This document shows, piece after piece, positions 63,086 through 64,000 of a DNA stretch of 64,000 nucleotides (position 1 is its first letter; each line of letters starts with the position of its first letter). The position numbers and the translations under genes are program-made. The notes beneath the pieces are model-generated. The model was not told where the DNA came from and ran no database searches. It worked only from the letters and a program-made list of their open reading frames with translations. The stretch is from CAIWHR01 sp963726765 (GTDB lineage Bacteria; Pseudomonadota; Gammaproteobacteria; Burkholderiales; Casimicrobiaceae). The stretch is from NCBI GenBank assembly GCA_963726765.1, contig CAVSDH010000011.1, positions 248,001 through 312,000 on the forward strand. The letters run 5' to 3'.

Positions 63086-64000
63086 GGGAAAGGTATCGCG
63101 GTCTGGCGCAACCGCACATTGCTTCAAGTGATCCGCCAACCGCCAGCCTGGCTGGCTGAACTTCAAGCCCTGCCGGCCGGATGCCGATGGCGAGTCAATT
63201 CGACAAAGCACGAGCGAAGTGCTGCGCAATTTGCCATTGGACCTGACGGCAGCATGGATGCCTTCGTCTTCGCCGTCCGTACGGTAGCGAACATTACGGT
63301 TGGCCGGCGAGCCGACACGACCGGTGAGCGACAGCACGCACTGCGGATTGGCTTGGCGCGTTGCCCCAGTGCCCGGGACCAACTGTTCCAAGGGGCGGCC
63401 ATTGGCAAAGAGCCGCGGATAGGGACCGCACTCAGGAAATCGGCAGTAAGTCCTGATGTATTGCTCATTTGGGGAACTTGACGTCCGGAGTGAATGCGCA
63501 CCTCGACGTCGTGTTCCTTGGCGATCATCGGCGAGAACGACAAAGTTGCCCGGTTGCGGGGTCCCATCGACGATTACGCTTACCGTGGACATTGCCGCGT
63601 CGCGTTCCATCTCCATTCGTCGTACCACGATGCGATAGTAGGTTTCGCGATACCGATAGCGCAGCGCCAACTCGTTCCACTCCGGAGGCAGGCACGGCGC
63701 GAAACGAAGCCGATCCGCTTCCAGATTGAGCCCCAGCAGGGACTCCACGACAAGGCGGTACATCCAGCCAGCCGAGCCTGTGTACCAGGTCCAACCGCCA
63801 CGGCCCATGTGCGGCGCGAGGGCATAGACGTCGGCGGCGACGACGTAGGGTTCCACCTTGTACGCCGCAGCGCCCTCCGGGGTCCGCGCGTGATTGATCG
63901 GGTTGATCATCGCCGTCAATTCCCAGGCGCGTTCCGCCTCGCCCAGCGCCGCGAACGCCATCGCGGCCCAGATCGCGCCGTGGGTGTACTGACCGCCGTT
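62792..64000 (-). CDS. C-terminal part of a GH94 / cyclic beta-glucan synthase (NdvB)-like protein, running off the right edge
   Basis: The frame is open from the window edge. Its first ~150 residues are the GH94-type C-terminus: NGGQYTHGAIWAAMAF, PYVVAADVYALAPHMGRGGW, WYTGSAGWMYRLVVESLLGL and LPPEWNELALRYRYRETYY. The family makes or breaks beta-1,2-glucans. The usual ending (EHDVEVRI) is in another frame; one extra C near 63520 would explain this. In the uncorrected frame a Cys/Arg-rich stretch of ~125 codons follows, then a more protein-like 97 residues. The whole frame may therefore be a fused artefact; only the 5' half is secure. Confidence 0.7.
   Translation of the reverse strand, partial: NGGQYTHGAIWAAMAFAALGEAERAWELTAMINPINHARTPEGAAAYKVEPYVVAADVYALAPHMGRGGWTWYTGSAGWMYRLVVESLLGLNLEADRLRFAPCLPPEWNELALRYRYRETYYRIVVRRMEMERDAAMSTVSVIVDGTPQPGNFVVLADDRQGTRRRGAHSLRTSSSPNEQYIRTYCRFPECGPYPRLFANGRPLEQLVPGTGATRQANPQCVLSLTGRVGSPANRNVRYRTDGEDEGIHAAVRSNGKLRSTSLVLCRIDSPSASGRQGLKFSQPGWRLADHLKQCAVAPDRDTFPMVEKEPLTVDVPREFHRRMAAVIDAVQMGMWQAGVHDLLGYATDFAFGQQRGVQTLVLKSKHRSAYVRLHWDTVMGDSEDVQQLVGVAIKSAINELT

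Overview
The window is high-G+C DNA from a betaproteobacterium. The evidence is gene content and order: hemA-prfA-prmC; hemC-hemD with separate hemX and hemY; UbiD/UbiA quinone genes; a yqjD-yqjE-yqjK trio; and a DedA-rhodanese fusion. I cannot name the genus. Almost all of it is housekeeping chromosome, densely packed, with many ATGA/GTGA start-stop overlaps. There is no rRNA, CRISPR array, phage or insertion sequence; one tRNA-Ala(CGC) is present.

Layout. 0-9 kb: two membrane-protein genes (minus strand), tRNA-Ala with its own promoter and terminator, DedA-rhodanese, RidA, RecG, then hemA, prfA, GNAT and prmC. 9-18 kb: a YgbA-like Cys protein and an Ldh2-type dehydrogenase (minus), a glycosyltransferase/epimerase pair, then the coupled run rph-rdgB-hemW-amidase-57-aa ORF-chaC-ACT protein. 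18-22 kb: a minus-strand module of a small ORF, an outer-membrane-like barrel, a PstS-like periplasmic protein and a membrane GGDEF-EAL enzyme. 22-29 kb: a pteridine reductase divergent from a MidA-type methyltransferase, then an acyl-CoA dehydrogenase / CoA-transferase / MmgE-PrpD / methyltransferase operon interrupted by a 143-bp palindromic repeat. 29.3-33.4 kb: a lower-G+C insert with a VapBC-type pair and a 906-aa TPR/Sel1 protein. 33-43 kb: dusA, denD-like, VOC, hemC, hemD, a 2-hydroxyacid dehydrogenase, an EamA transporter, an HhH protein, hemX and hemY. 43-53 kb: a ferredoxin-type reductase, an SDR, ubiA, a deoxyinosine glycosylase, a broken SRPBCC gene, an atypical SDR, fhs, an MFS transporter and ubiD. 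52-64 kb: yqjK/E/D, cupin, membrane protein, dacB, bioA, cytochrome b561, two YceI proteins, proline iminopeptidase, an AhpD-like protein, an FAH-family enzyme and the 3' end of a GH94 / cyclic-glucan-synthase-like gene.

Themes are haem biosynthesis (hemA, C, D, X, Y, W), quinone (ubiA, ubiD) and biotin (bioA) synthesis, translation termination and modification (prfA, prmC, dusA, tRNA), and nucleotide/DNA sanitation (rdgB, rph, deoxyinosine glycosylase, recG).

The most notable structural observation is a series of single-base frame breaks in otherwise recognisable genes (GNAT, prmC, hemX, an SRPBCC gene, a cupin, dacB, GH94). Several hit genes normally kept intact, so consensus indel errors must be excluded before any biological reading. 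The most interesting candidate system is the barrel / PstS-like / GGDEF-EAL operon at 18.3-22.2 kb.
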